40,072 nt of DNA from NCBI GenBank assembly GCA_963205255.1, contig CAUJIK010000085.1, positions 1-40,072 of the forward strand, read 5' to 3'. The translations under genes were made by a program, and so were the position numbers. The DNA is from Pseudomonadota bacterium. Its GTDB lineage: Bacteria; Pseudomonadota; Gammaproteobacteria; Steroidobacterales; Steroidobacteraceae. The notes beneath the pieces are model-generated. The model was not told the DNA's origin, ran no database searches, and saw only the letters and a list, made by a program, of their open reading frames with translations. This document shows positions 25,732 to 34,224 of this stretch, piece after piece. Position 1 is the first letter of the stretch, and every line of letters starts with the position of its first letter.

Positions 25732-26466
25732 ATGAAAAAGCTCTGCGCAAACGACGGTTCTCTGACACGCCGGGTCTGGCTGGCAGCGACGCTGCTGCTC
25801 GCGCCCGGCCTCGCCGCGGCCCAGAGCGCCGCGGTCCAGGATCTGTCCTCCATCGCCAACGCCGCGACCGACTTCGTGCGCGCACAGTTCGGAGCCGGGG
25901 CCGGCAATGGTCAGCTGCACATCAATGTGGCGCAGCTGGATCCGCGCCTGCGGCTGGCCGCCTGCCAGCAGCCCCTTCAGGGGTTCGCTCCAGCCGCCCT
26001 CACCGCAGGCGCGCGCATGACCATCGGCGTGCGCTGTGCCCAGCCGCAATGGTCGGTGTTCGTTCCCGTGAACGTCGAAACCGAGATGACGGTGCTGACG
26101 CTGAACAAGGCCATCGCGCGGCTGGGCAAGCCCGGCCCCGGCGACATCGAGCACAAGCGCCTGCGCGTACCCGGCTTTGCCGCCGACTATCTCACCGACC
26201 CGGCCGAGCTCAGCGGCCGCCATCTGCGCATGGCCGCGGCTCCTGGCACCGCCCTGACCACAGGGCTGCTGGTGAAAGACACCTTGATAAGGAGAGGCCA
26301 GCGGGTCACGCTCATTGCGGCGGCCGGCGGCCTGGAGGTGCGGGCCCAGGGCGAAGCCGTGGCCGACGCCTCGCCCGCCGGACGGGTGCGGGTACTGAAC
26401 CTCAATTCACGCCGCATCGTGGAAGGGCGGGTCGAAACCGCCGATCGCGTGCGGATCGATCTGTAG
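25732..26466 (+). CDS. flgA: P-ring assembly chaperone FlgA
   Basis: FlgA is a periplasmic chaperone for FlgI. The 244-residue protein starts at ATG 25732 with a signal peptide (MKKLCAND, then VWLAATLLLAPGLAAAQS). The mature part shows LHINVAQLDPRLRLAACQQP, GVRCAQPQWSVFVPVNVETE and the C-terminal SAF/FlgA half: GRHLRMAAAPGTALTTGLLV, LIRRGQRVTLIAAAGGLEVR, VRVLNLNSRRIVEGRVE. The frame extends further upstream but only the MKKL start gives a signal peptide. It is the first gene of the divergent flgA-flgM-flgN group. Confidence 0.95.
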   Translation: MKKLCANDGSLTRRVWLAATLLLAPGLAAAQSAAVQDLSSIANAATDFVRAQFGAGAGNGQLHINVAQLDPRLRLAACQQPLQGFAPAALTAGARMTIGVRCAQPQWSVFVPVNVETEMTVLTLNKAIARLGKPGPGDIEHKRLRVPGFAADYLTDPAELSGRHLRMAAAPGTALTTGLLVKDTLIRRGQRVTLIAAAGGLEVRAQGEAVADASPAGRVRVLNLNSRRIVEGRVETADRVRIDL

Positions 26467-26490
26467 TCGGGAATTTATTGTGAAATCCCC

Positions 26491-26517
26491 TAAAGTTTCT
26501 CTGCCGGCCGCCGATAG
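26491..26517 (+). promoter_or_regulatory. Sigma-28 (FliA) promoter of flgMN
   Basis: TAAAGTTT-N11-GCCGATAG matches the FliA consensus TAAAGTTT-N11-GCCGATAA in 15 of 16 positions with exact spacing. Transcription would begin near 26525, about 11 nt before the flgM ATG. It places flgM and flgN in the late class, the usual feedback in which FliA induces its own anti-sigma factor. Confidence 0.9.
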
Positions 26518-26535
26518 CAGCCTTGTAAGGACCCC

Positions 26536-26895
26536 ATGAGACTGGATGGAGAAGCGACAGTGCCTGACAGGGTAAACGGCATCGAAGCACGGCCGGTGCG
26601 TATCGCACCCGGCACCGCCGTGGACAGGAAGGCGGCCGGATCCTCCACTTCCGGCGACGGCGCGCACAGCGCCGGCCCCGACGTGCGGATCACTGGCGCG
26701 GCCCGCGATCTGGCGGCCATCGAGCAGCGCCTGCGCGACTTGCCCGCCATCGACGAGGCACGCGTTGCCGCCGTGCGCAAGCGCCTGGACGATGGCAGCT
26801 ATCGCATCGACGCGCAGCGCATCGCCGACCGGCTGCTGAACCTGGAGCAGGATCTGAGCCGCGGCAGCCCCACGGATGAGGCATCCCTGAAGTAG
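26536..26895 (+). CDS. flgM: Anti-sigma-28 factor FlgM
   Basis: FlgM binds FliA and is exported once the hook is complete, releasing late gene expression. The 119-residue product has an unstructured polar N-terminal half and the conserved C-terminal FliA-binding half: DLAAIEQRLRDLPAIDEARV, AAVRKRLDDGSYRIDAQRIA, DRLLNLEQDL. AAGGA precedes the ATG by 5 nt. It is somewhat longer than enteric FlgM (97 aa), as is common in pseudomonad-like bacteria. Confidence 0.94.
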   Translation: MRLDGEATVPDRVNGIEARPVRIAPGTAVDRKAAGSSTSGDGAHSAGPDVRITGAARDLAAIEQRLRDLPAIDEARVAAVRKRLDDGSYRIDAQRIADRLLNLEQDLSRGSPTDEASLK

Positions 26896-26899
26896 CCCC

Positions 26900-27394
26900 A
26901 TGCAACCCGATACCTGCCGTGAGCACCTGCAGAACCTGCTCGCCGATGAGGCCGCATTGCTGCTGCAGCTGGAAAAACAGCTGGGGCAGGAACACGAATT
27001 GCTGATGAAGAATGACGTCGACGGTCTGGATGCCGCCGGCGACGCGCGCCAGGCCACGGTGGCCTCGCTGCTGCGGGTGGAAGATGACCGTCGTTCCCTG
27101 TGCCGCATGCTCGGACGCAGCAGCGACGTGGCCGGCATTGCCGACCTGCTGAGCTGGTGCGATCCGGCCGGCAGCCTGCGCGCGGCGCAGGCCCAGGTCA
27201 CCGAACGCGCCACGCATTGCCGCACCCAGAACGACCGCAACGGGGCGCTGGTCAGCGCCCGTCTCAACCGGGTATCCGGAATGCTGCAGGCTCTGGACCC
27301 ATCCCCTGCCAGCGCCGGCACCTACGCTGCCGGCGGCGCCCGCTCCGGCGACACCCACAACCACGCCGGACGCCTGCTCGCCACTCAGGCCTGA
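26900..27394 (+). CDS. flgN: Flagellar export chaperone FlgN
   Basis: FlgN is the cytosolic chaperone for FlgK and FlgL. The 164-residue protein is mostly helical: LQNLLADEAALLLQLEKQLG, QEHELLMKNDVDGLDAAGDA, RQATVASLLRVEDDRRSLCR and the C-terminal TERATHCRTQNDRNGALVSA, RLNRVSGMLQAL, followed by a Gly/Ala-rich tail. It begins 4 nt after flgM with no clear ribosome site, suggesting coupling. Confidence 0.92.
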   Translation: MQPDTCREHLQNLLADEAALLLQLEKQLGQEHELLMKNDVDGLDAAGDARQATVASLLRVEDDRRSLCRMLGRSSDVAGIADLLSWCDPAGSLRAAQAQVTERATHCRTQNDRNGALVSARLNRVSGMLQALDPSPASAGTYAAGGARSGDTHNHAGRLLATQA

Positions 27395-27397
27395 GAT

Positions 27398-27428
27398 CCG
27401 GCGGAGCGAATCAGCTTCGCCCGCTCAG
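27398..27428. terminator. Weak hairpin between convergent flgN and the SMP-30 gene
   Basis: GCGAA and TTCGC pair around a 5-nt loop and the stem extends by four more pairs after one mismatch. It lies between the convergent 3' ends and overlaps the last codon of the SMP-30-like gene. No T-run is visible on either side, so it is a possible but unproven bidirectional terminator. Confidence 0.3.
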
Positions 27429-28297
27429 CCACCAAAACGGCCTTCGGCCAATCCGCTGACACCGGGACGCACCACGAACAGCGCTCCGGCCAGAGGCTGA
27501 GCGGCCAGCTGCTCGTCCGCAAGACGCTGCCGCGCCGAAGTGATGTAAAGCTCATCGAGATCGACTCCACCAAAGGCGCAGCAGGTGGGTTGCGAGGTCG
27601 GCAGCTCGATCACCCGGTCCACCCTGCCGTCCGGCGTGTAGCGCACGACGCGGCCCCCGGCATATTCGGCATTCCACAGGCAACCTTCGCTGTCGATGGC
27701 CGAGCCATCCGGACGACCAGCGGCGCCATTGAGATCGGCAAACAGCCGGCGATTGCTTAATGCGCCCGCATCGATGTCGTAGTCGAAAGCATGGATCACA
27801 TGCCGGTGGGTGTCAGACAAGTACATCCGCCGGTTGTCGGGACTGAAGGCAAGGCTGTTGGGCACGATGAGGTCGTCGACCAGCGCGGTGAAATCGCGCT
27901 GCGGGCCCAGCCGCCACAGCACGCCGGTGGGAATGCGCTGCCTGTCGTTCATGGTGCCGACGAAAAAACGGCCGGCGCGGTCGCAGCGGCCGTCATTGAA
28001 GCGGTTGTCCGCATGGTTGGGCACTGCCGTGGCAATGCGCTCACCCACCGCACCGTCCGCGGAAAGACGGAACACGCCGGTGGTCATGGCCGCCAGCAGC
28101 GAGCCGTCCTCGCACAGGCAGATGCTGCCGGTGGTCTCGGGCAGCGGGTGAGACCTGTGGTCCCGCGTGACGGCATCGTGGATATGCAGCGCCGGCTCGC
28201 GGCAGTCGATCCAGTACAGGCGCCGGGTGCGGTCGCACCACACCGGGCTTTCCCCCAGCGTGCTGGCGGTTGAAACGGCGACCTCAACCTTCATCAT
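27425..28297 (-). CDS. SMP-30/gluconolactonase-family protein (regucalcin-like)
   Basis: Members are six-bladed propellers that use a divalent metal to hydrolyse sugar or other lactones. The 290-residue product has the full motif set: LGESPVWCDRTRRLYWIDC with the metal-binding Glu (residue 16), DNRFNDGRCDRAGRFFVGTM, VPNSLAFSPDNRRMYLSDT and PDGSAIDSEGCLWNAEY with the expected Asn and Asp ligands. No signal peptide is present, so it is cytosolic. It starts 24 nt after the first CotH-family gene and may share its transcript. Substrate is unknown; a sugar-acid lactone is likely from family knowledge. Confidence 0.9.
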   Translation of the reverse strand: MMKVEVAVSTASTLGESPVWCDRTRRLYWIDCREPALHIHDAVTRDHRSHPLPETTGSICLCEDGSLLAAMTTGVFRLSADGAVGERIATAVPNHADNRFNDGRCDRAGRFFVGTMNDRQRIPTGVLWRLGPQRDFTALVDDLIVPNSLAFSPDNRRMYLSDTHRHVIHAFDYDIDAGALSNRRLFADLNGAAGRPDGSAIDSEGCLWNAEYAGGRVVRYTPDGRVDRVIELPTSQPTCCAFGGVDLDELYITSARQRLADEQLAAQPLAGALFVVRPGVSGLAEGRFGG

Positions 28298-28321
28298 TCG
28301 TTGAACCAGGTTGGCCGCCGG

Positions 28322-29917
28322 TCAGTGGCAGCGCGGTATCGTCGGATGCGTCGTGAGATTCTGGTTCCTGATGTAAGGGTCCAGATAATCGTATCGCCGC
28401 TGCCACCAGTTGACCAGATCATCGATTTCGCGCGCATAGCCATTGTTTCGCGTCTCGGGCCAGACGCGGAAATTCTCCTCCTGCGATCTCTGCAGCGCAC
28501 TAGCCTGGTTGCGGATGAACGTCGACATGCTCTGCACCTGACCGCGCATCGCCTGCCAGCGGTCCCGGTATTGAGCGACGAATGCCGGATCCTGGAAGAA
28601 GCGGCGGAAGAAGGTGTGCTTGCCGATCAGCTGGTCGGCGGCCATGAAATACTGGAATCCGCCGCAGCTGTAGCCGAAGGCCCAGTCGAAATCCCACAGC
28701 GGCCCCATCGATATCCTGCCATTACGGGCGTCGGAATCCTTGTACATGTAGGTGCTCTTGGGCCAGCCGATCTCGTCATTGCCGACCATCTCGTTGATCA
28801 GGATGAAGTCGATGAAGGTGCCCATGCTGATCAGGTCGCGATAACCGCTGCCGGGGAACGAAGCCGCGCTCATCGCGACTTCCAGGCCATTGATCGAGTT
28901 TCTGACGAAATCGTAGCCTTCCGGAGCCAGATCCTCCGGCGTCTTGATCATCACCGGCAGCGAGTAGATGTTCGAATAGAACCTGGGCTCCTCGTCAAAG
29001 TAGGTGTCCAGTTCCACGAAATATCCGTTGCTCTCGTCGATGTCCACTCTTCCGGCGCCGGTCTGGTTGTGCTCGGTGAGCAGATAGTTGCCGCGGTACT
29101 GCCCGTTCAGGAACAGTTCCACGGGAACATAGTGGTGCGGAAAAGGAAGCCCGAAGCGCTGGCCCATTTCGAAGGCGATGATGTTCATCATCAGCGTCGG
29201 ATCCTGGTAGTTGGCCAGCAGTACCCAGTTCCTGGCCGCTTCGAGCCCGAACAGGGAAGTCCTGCTTTCGAACCTCAGGCGGTAGGGCTTCTTGGGATAG
29301 TCCCAGGTGGTGTTTCCCCTGCCCCGGACCTGGTCCCTGTACCCGGTGCGCGTGAACGAATTCGCGGCATTGGCCGGATCAACCACGGTGACATTGGTCT
29401 GCAGATAGGTGGTTTTGCTGACGATGTCCGCGCTGCCCTGCGTGTCGATACGGATTACCGGCAGACCGGTGGTCTGCGGCGACTTGATCCGCACGGTATA
29501 GGTGCGCCTTGCGGATCCTCCCGCCGAGACGGTGTAACTCACGTCACGGTAGAAATTGTTCGCGGTAGTGCCGCTGACCTGCGTGACGCCGCCCACGGTG
29601 ACCGTGCCGGAAGCCGTAAACGTCGCATTCAATGCATCCAGGCCCTCGATCCATTGCGTCGAGGTGAAGGAAATGACATTCGTGGCCTGGTCTATGGCGC
29701 CGTCGCCCAGCGACGGCAGGCTGAAGGCAGTGATCCTCGCCTCCGCCGATCCCGGACCCGAGCCCGCGTTGTTGCCATTGCCGCTGCATGCCGAGAGCAG
29801 CAACAGCAGACCGGCCAGCATCCACGCCCCGAAAGCCGGGCGCGCGGCATACATGCTGCTCCGGTGCGCATGAGGAGCGCGGCCCAGATGATCTTGCTGC
29901 GACATTAATTGCATCAT
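28322..29917 (-). CDS. CotH-kinase-domain lipoprotein, short paralog
   Basis: CotH-family proteins are atypical secreted kinases first known from Bacillus spore coat. This 531-residue product begins MMQLMSQQDH and has a lipoprotein signal with lipobox LLSAC (Cys44), an Ig-like/DUF5018-like domain (about 57-150: SGTVTVGGVTQVSG, NFYRDVSYTVSAGG) and a CotH kinase domain (about 155-530). Markers are VRGRGNTTWDYPKKPYRL, GNYLLTEHNQTGAGRVDI and GPLWDFDWAFGYSCGG, the last with the metal-binding DxD. The start is set by homology to the neighbouring paralog; an upstream start at 29959 lacks a signal. It lies 58 nt after the longer paralog and is a tandem copy. Confidence 0.85.
   Translation of the reverse strand: MMQLMSQQDHLGRAPHAHRSSMYAARPAFGAWMLAGLLLLLSACSGNGNNAGSGPGSAEARITAFSLPSLGDGAIDQATNVISFTSTQWIEGLDALNATFTASGTVTVGGVTQVSGTTANNFYRDVSYTVSAGGSARRTYTVRIKSPQTTGLPVIRIDTQGSADIVSKTTYLQTNVTVVDPANAANSFTRTGYRDQVRGRGNTTWDYPKKPYRLRFESRTSLFGLEAARNWVLLANYQDPTLMMNIIAFEMGQRFGLPFPHHYVPVELFLNGQYRGNYLLTEHNQTGAGRVDIDESNGYFVELDTYFDEEPRFYSNIYSLPVMIKTPEDLAPEGYDFVRNSINGLEVAMSAASFPGSGYRDLISMGTFIDFILINEMVGNDEIGWPKSTYMYKDSDARNGRISMGPLWDFDWAFGYSCGGFQYFMAADQLIGKHTFFRRFFQDPAFVAQYRDRWQAMRGQVQSMSTFIRNQASALQRSQEENFRVWPETRNNGYAREIDDLVNWWQRRYDYLDPYIRNQNLTTHPTIPRCH
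29169..29237 (-). repeat. Block identical to 30822-30890 (tandem cotH duplication)
   Basis: This 69-nt stretch is identical, base for base, to 30822-30890. It lies in the most conserved part of a longer direct duplication covering about 28322-29730 and 29975-31390, within the two CotH-family genes. Identity at synonymous sites points to recent duplication or ongoing gene conversion. Confidence 0.9.
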
Positions 29918-29974
29918 TCTTTCCATTGCCCAGTCACACGGACGGGCTGTAAACCACACCGTCTCTGATTCCGA

Positions 29975-32320
29975 TCAATGGCAGTACGGAATCACCGGAT
30001 GCGTCAGAAGATCCTGCGTCCTGATGTGCTGATCCAGGAAGTCGAAACGCTGTTCCCACCAGTCCACCAGATCGTCGATCTCGCGTGCATGGCCATTGTT
30101 CTGCGTACCGGCCCAGACGCGGAAATTCTCCTCCTGCGAGCGCTGCAGCGCATCGGCCTGGTTGCGGATGAACGTCGACATGCTCTGCACCTGCACGCGC
30201 ATCGCTTCCCAGCGTGCCTTGTACTGCGTGACGAACGTCGGATCCTGGAAGAGGCGCTGGAAGAAGGGATGCTTGGCGCTGGGCTGATCGGCGGAGCCAA
30301 AGTACTGGAATCCAGTGCAGGTGTACCCGAAAGCCCAGTCGAAATCCCACAGCGGCCCCATGGATATCTTCCCGTTCCGGGCATCGGAATCCTTGTACAT
30401 GTAGGTGCTCTTGGGCCAGCCGATCTCGTCATTGCGAACCATCTCGTTGATCAGGATGAAATCAACGAAAGTGCTCATGTCGATCAGGTCCCGATAGCCG
30501 TTGTCGGGGAACGAGACGGCATTCATCGCGCTCGTCAGACCATTGATCGAGTTCTTGACGAAATCGTAACCTTCCGGCTCCAGATCCTCCGGCGTCTTGA
30601 TCATCACCGGCAGCGAGTAGATGTTCGAATAGAACCTAGGCTCCTCGTCAAAGTAGGTGTCCAATTCCACGAAGAAGCCATCGTTCTCGTCGATATCGAC
30701 CCTTCCCGCGCCCGTCTGGTTGTGTTCCGTCAGCAGATAATTGCCCACGTACTTCCCATTGAGGAACAGATCGACGGGGACATAATGATGAGGGAAAGGC
30801 AAGCCAAAGCGCTGGCCCAGCTCGAAGGCGATGATGTTCATCATCAGCGTCGGATCCTGGTAGTTGGCCAGCAGTACCCAGTTCCTGGCCTCTACGAGCC
30901 CGAACAGGGAGGTCCTGTTCTGGAACCTCACGCGATAGGGCTTCTTGGGATACCCCCAGGTGGTGTTCCCCCTGCCGCGGACCTGATCCCGATACTCCGT
31001 GCGCGTAAACGAATGCGCAGGATTGGCCGGATCCACCACGGTGATGTTGGTCTGCAGGTAGTCCTCCTTGCTGCTGATGTCCACGCCGCCCTGCGTATCG
31101 ATGCGGATCACCGGCAGGCCGGTGGTCTGCGGCGACTTGATGCGCACGGTGTAGGCGCGCTGCGTGGAGCTTCCCGTCGCAACGGTATAGGTCAGGTCGC
31201 GGTAGAAATTGTTCGCCGTTATGCCGCTGACCTGCGTGACGCCGCCCACGGTGACCGTGCCGGAGGCCGTGAACGTCGCACTCAGTGCATCCAGGCCCTC
31301 GATCCATTCCGTCGAGGTGAAGGAGATGACGCCCGTAGCCTGGTTTATGGCGCCGTCGCCGAGCGGCGGCAGGTTGAATGAGGTGATCCTCGCCTCCGCG
31401 GGAACGAACACCTCGACGGTGGCCGTGGCCGTAATGTCCGGATCCGCGCTGGCGGTAACGGTGAACTGGTAATGGCCCGCCGCAGCCGGCGGCGTGTAGG
31501 TCACGGTGTTGCCACTGTGAGTAAAGCTACCAGGAACCGAAGTTGGCCAGACGACATCCGTGTTGGCGGCAGTTACCTGCAGTGTGACCGAATCACCGGA
31601 CTCCACTTGCGCCGCAGTCGGCGCTATGGATAGCGCGACGACAGGTGCAGGCGCCTGAACTTCCACCTGAGCCGTAGCCGTGAGAGGCGATTCCCCCCCA
31701 GTGGTAACGGTGAAATGGTAGAAGCCCGGCACGGCCGGTGGCGTATAAGTCACGATATTCCCGTCGCGGGTGTAGCTGCCCTCAACCGACTCCGGCCAGA
31801 TGATCTCTGTGTTCTCGGCCGCCACCTGCAGCGTGACCGAACCGCCCGACAAGATCTGCGCAGTGGTCGGCGTGATCGACAACGAGATGATCACCGGATC
31901 CGGCGCCGACCGCACTTCGATGGTGGCAGTGGCCGTGATGGCCGGATTGGCACTGGCGGCAACGATGAACTCGTAGCGCCCAGCCTCCGCCGGCGGCGTG
32001 TAGGTCGCCGTGTTGCCGCTGGTCGTGAACAGGCCGGCAACTGTGGTCGGCCAGACGATGGTCGTGTTCTGGGCGGTTACCTGCAGTGCGACGGAATCAC
32101 CCGACTCCACCTGCGCCGTGGTCGGCGTGATGGCCAGCGACACCACCGGAGCCGGATTGGTGCCGGAATTGTTGCTGCTGTTGCCGCCGCAGGCTGCGAG
32201 CAACAGCAGGCTTGCCAGCATCCACATTCCGAAAACCGAGCGCGCGGCCGACATGCGGCGATCGCGCGGGTGACGGCCGTTGTTCTTCGCGCGGTCCTGC
32301 TGTGACATCAAGTGCATCAT
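29975..32320 (-). CDS. CotH-kinase-domain lipoprotein with three Ig-like repeats, long paralog
   Basis: The 781-residue product has a lipoprotein signal (lipobox LLAAC, Cys44) and three tandem Ig-like repeats (57-136, 141-221, 226-304). Each repeat has the core SGxSVxLQV, a tryptophan followed by proline, GNxxTYTPP and ITATAT-type ends. A DUF5018-like domain (about 310-395) and a CotH kinase domain follow (VRGRGNTTWGYPKKPYRV; GNYLLTEHNQTGAGRVDI; GPLWDFDWAFGYTCTG). The signal and kinase parts are closely related to the downstream paralog, which lacks the repeats. AAGGA precedes the double ATG. A surface or periplasmic anchor displaying a kinase-like domain is inferred; the target is unknown. 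Confidence 0.86.
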   Translation of the reverse strand: MMHLMSQQDRAKNNGRHPRDRRMSAARSVFGMWMLASLLLLAACGGNSSNNSGTNPAPVVSLAITPTTAQVESGDSVALQVTAQNTTIVWPTTVAGLFTTSGNTATYTPPAEAGRYEFIVAASANPAITATATIEVRSAPDPVIISLSITPTTAQILSGGSVTLQVAAENTEIIWPESVEGSYTRDGNIVTYTPPAVPGFYHFTVTTGGESPLTATAQVEVQAPAPVVALSIAPTAAQVESGDSVTLQVTAANTDVVWPTSVPGSFTHSGNTVTYTPPAAAGHYQFTVTASADPDITATATVEVFVPAEARITSFNLPPLGDGAINQATGVISFTSTEWIEGLDALSATFTASGTVTVGGVTQVSGITANNFYRDLTYTVATGSSTQRAYTVRIKSPQTTGLPVIRIDTQGGVDISSKEDYLQTNITVVDPANPAHSFTRTEYRDQVRGRGNTTWGYPKKPYRVRFQNRTSLFGLVEARNWVLLANYQDPTLMMNIIAFELGQRFGLPFPHHYVPVDLFLNGKYVGNYLLTEHNQTGAGRVDIDENDGFFVELDTYFDEEPRFYSNIYSLPVMIKTPEDLEPEGYDFVKNSINGLTSAMNAVSFPDNGYRDLIDMSTFVDFILINEMVRNDEIGWPKSTYMYKDSDARNGKISMGPLWDFDWAFGYTCTGFQYFGSADQPSAKHPFFQRLFQDPTFVTQYKARWEAMRVQVQSMSTFIRNQADALQRSQEENFRVWAGTQNNGHAREIDDLVDWWEQRFDFLDQHIRTQDLLTHPVIPYCH
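30822..30890 (-). repeat. Block identical to 29169-29237 (tandem cotH duplication)
   Basis: Second copy of the 69-nt identical block, in the longer paralog. Outside the block the two genes differ by scattered single changes, for example at the codons just past the shared LANYQDPTLMMN stretch. Confidence 0.9.
31409..32152 (-). repeat. Three tandem Ig-like domain repeats within the long CotH gene
   Basis: Three units of about 80 codons each encode residues 57-136, 141-221 and 226-304. Units 1 and 3 are most alike (AQVESGDSV; TYTPP followed by AxAGxY; ITATATxEV); unit 2 is more diverged (AQILSGGSV, VPGFYHFTV). The shorter paralog has none, so the repeats were gained or lost after or during the duplication. 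Confidence 0.85.
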
Positions 32321-32498
32321 TCCTTCCCGCTATACAGATCACACAAGCGGGTGGGAGGTTCGCAAATATTCCCCGTGGTCGCAAACCGCAGAGTCGTCGC
32401 TGTCGCAGATCAGAGACTGATGGAGCGCTCGTCGTGGCAGAGCCGAAGCGCGGCCCGGAGTGGCCTGGCCGCTGACGCGTAGGACATCGACTACACGC

Positions 32499-33590
32499 CT
32501 ACACGTTGAACCTGAAGTGCATGACATCGCCTTCGCGAACGATGTACTCCTTGCCTTCCAGGCGCAGCTTGCCGGCCTCTTTCGCGCCGGCCTCGCCCTT
32601 GCCGGCAATGTAGTCGTCGTAACCGATCACTTCGGCGCGGATGAAACCGCGCTCGAAGTCGGTGTGGATCACGCCGGCCGCCTGCGGCGCCGTGGAGCCG
32701 GCCTTCACCGTCCAGGCGCGCACTTCCTTCACGCCCGCGGTGAAATACGTCTGCAGGCCCAGCAACTGGTAGGCGCCGCGGATCACGCGGTCCAGTCCGG
32801 GCTCGGCAAGGCCCAGGTCATTGAGGAACTCCGCCTTCTCGGCATCTTCCAGCAGGGCGATCTCCGCTTCGATGGCCGCGCACACGGCCACGACCACGGC
32901 GCCCTCCTGCCGAGCCCGCTCGCGCACGGCATCCAGTTGCGGATTGTTGGTGAACCCGGATTCGTTCACGTTCGCTACATACATGATGGGCTTGAGCGTC
33001 AGCAGCTGCAGATCACGCAGATCGCGGCGCTCGTCGTCCGTCATCTCCATGGAGCGCGCCGGCGCGCCGCCATCCAGATGTTTCTGCATGCGCACCAGCA
33101 GATCGCGCTTGCGCACGGCGTCCTTGTCACCGGCCTTGGCGGCCTTTGCCGCGCGATCGGCCGCCTTCTCGACGGTGGCGAGATCCGCAAGCCCCAGCTC
33201 GGTATCGATCACCTCGATGTCCGCGATCGGATCGATGCGGCCTGCCACGTGCACGATGTCGTCATTCACGAAGCAGCGCACCACGTGCGCGATGGCATCG
33301 GTCTCGCGGATATGCCCCAGGAACTGGTTGCCGAGCCCTTCACCCTTGGAGGCGCCCGCCACCAGCCCGGCGATGTCGACGAACTCCATGACGGTGGGCA
33401 GCACGCGCTCGGGCTTGACGATGGCGGCAAGCGCAGCAAGGCGCGGATCAGGCACGCCGACCACGCCGACATTCGGATCGATGGTGCAGAACGGATAGTT
33501 CTCCGCCGCGATCTGCGCCTTGGTGAGCGCATTGAACAGGGTGGACTTGCCGACGTTCGGCAGGCCGACGATTCCGCACTTGATGCCCAT
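32499..33590 (-). CDS. ychF: Ribosome-binding ATPase YchF (Obg-like)
   Basis: YchF is a conserved P-loop protein that binds ribosomes, prefers ATP and responds to oxidative stress. The 363-residue protein has G1 GLPNVGKST (9-17), G2/G3 [14 protein letters not shown] and [20 protein letters not shown], the NVNESG-type G4 region and a C-terminal TGS domain ([20 protein letters not shown]) ending DVMHFRFNV. The ATG at 33590 gives the canonical MGIKCGIVG start; the longer frame from 33635 has no support. It is last of the prs-rplY-pth-ychF group. Confidence 0.97.
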   Translation of the reverse strand: MGIKCGIVGLPNVGKSTLFNALTKAQIAAENYPFCTIDPNVGVVGVPDPRLAALAAIVKPERVLPTVMEFVDIAGLVAGASKGEGLGNQFLGHIRETDAIAHVVRCFVNDDIVHVAGRIDPIADIEVIDTELGLADLATVEKAADRAAKAAKAGDKDAVRKRDLLVRMQKHLDGGAPARSMEMTDDERRDLRDLQLLTLKPIMYVANVNESGFTNNPQLDAVRERARQEGAVVVAVCAAIEAEIALLEDAEKAEFLNDLGLAEPGLDRVIRGAYQLLGLQTYFTAGVKEVRAWTVKAGSTAPQAAGVIHTDFERGFIRAEVIGYDDYIAGKGEAGAKEAGKLRLEGKEYIVREGDVMHFRFNV

Positions 33591-33618
33591 TGATGGAAAA
33601 TCCTGGATTGATCGATAT

Positions 33619-34209
33619 TCAGTTTGCCGCTGCACGCGTGTGCAGCTGCTGCATGGCGGCTTCCCCGCCCTGTTCCAGCAACACTGGAACGATGTCTGCG
33701 GCCGGTTGCAGCGCCTGCTCCACCGGTTCGCGTTCGGCCGCCGATGTCCGGCCCAGAAGATAAGGCGTGACCAGATCCCGCGAGCCCGGATGGCCCACGC
33801 CCAGACGCAACCGCCAGAAGCCCTCGCCGAAATGCGCGATGAGATCCTTCAGGCCGTTGTGGCCGCCCGCTCCGCCGCCTTGCTTCAACCGTACGGCGCC
33901 CGGCGGCAGATCGAGCTCATCGTGAGCGACGAGGATCTCGCTGGCTGCGATCTTGTAGAACGCCGCCACCGCGGCCGTGGTCCGGCCACTGTGGTTCATG
34001 AAATCCTGGGGTTTCGCGAGCCAGCATTCGTTGCCGGCGATGCGCACACGCGCCAGCTCGGCATTGAACTTCGGCTCCAGGCGCAGCGCGCCGCCGTGAC
34101 GGCGCGCCAAGACATCCACGAGCCAGAATCCCGCGTTGTGACGCGTGGATTCGTACTCGCGTCCCGGATTGCCCAGGCCCACGATGAGCTTGACCGCGAG
34201 CCCGGGCAT
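33619..34209 (-). CDS. pth: Peptidyl-tRNA hydrolase
   Basis: Pth frees tRNA from prematurely released peptidyl-tRNA. The 196-residue protein has [20 protein letters not shown] with the catalytic His24, [29 protein letters not shown] with the catalytic Asp, and [14 protein letters not shown]. The start at 34209 gives [13 protein letters not shown]; it lies 15 nt after rplY. Length is normal for proteobacteria. Confidence 0.97.
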   Translation of the reverse strand: MPGLAVKLIVGLGNPGREYESTRHNAGFWLVDVLARRHGGALRLEPKFNAELARVRIAGNECWLAKPQDFMNHSGRTTAAVAAFYKIAASEILVAHDELDLPPGAVRLKQGGGAGGHNGLKDLIAHFGEGFWRLRLGVGHPGSRDLVTPYLLGRTSAAEREPVEQALQPAADIVPVLLEQGGEAAMQQLHTRAAAN

Positions 34210-34224
34210 GTCCGTGATGCCGGC

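Noticed and set aside
28301-31381. Two long plus-strand frames (535 and 467 codons) opposite the CotH genes
   Set aside because: They mirror each other only because the CotH genes are duplicated, have Arg/His-rich composition and no ribosome site; the minus-strand lipoproteins explain the sequence.
31409-32152. CRISPR-like array
   Set aside because: The periodicity is about 250 nt, diverged and in frame; these are protein-domain repeats, not short identical repeats with spacers.
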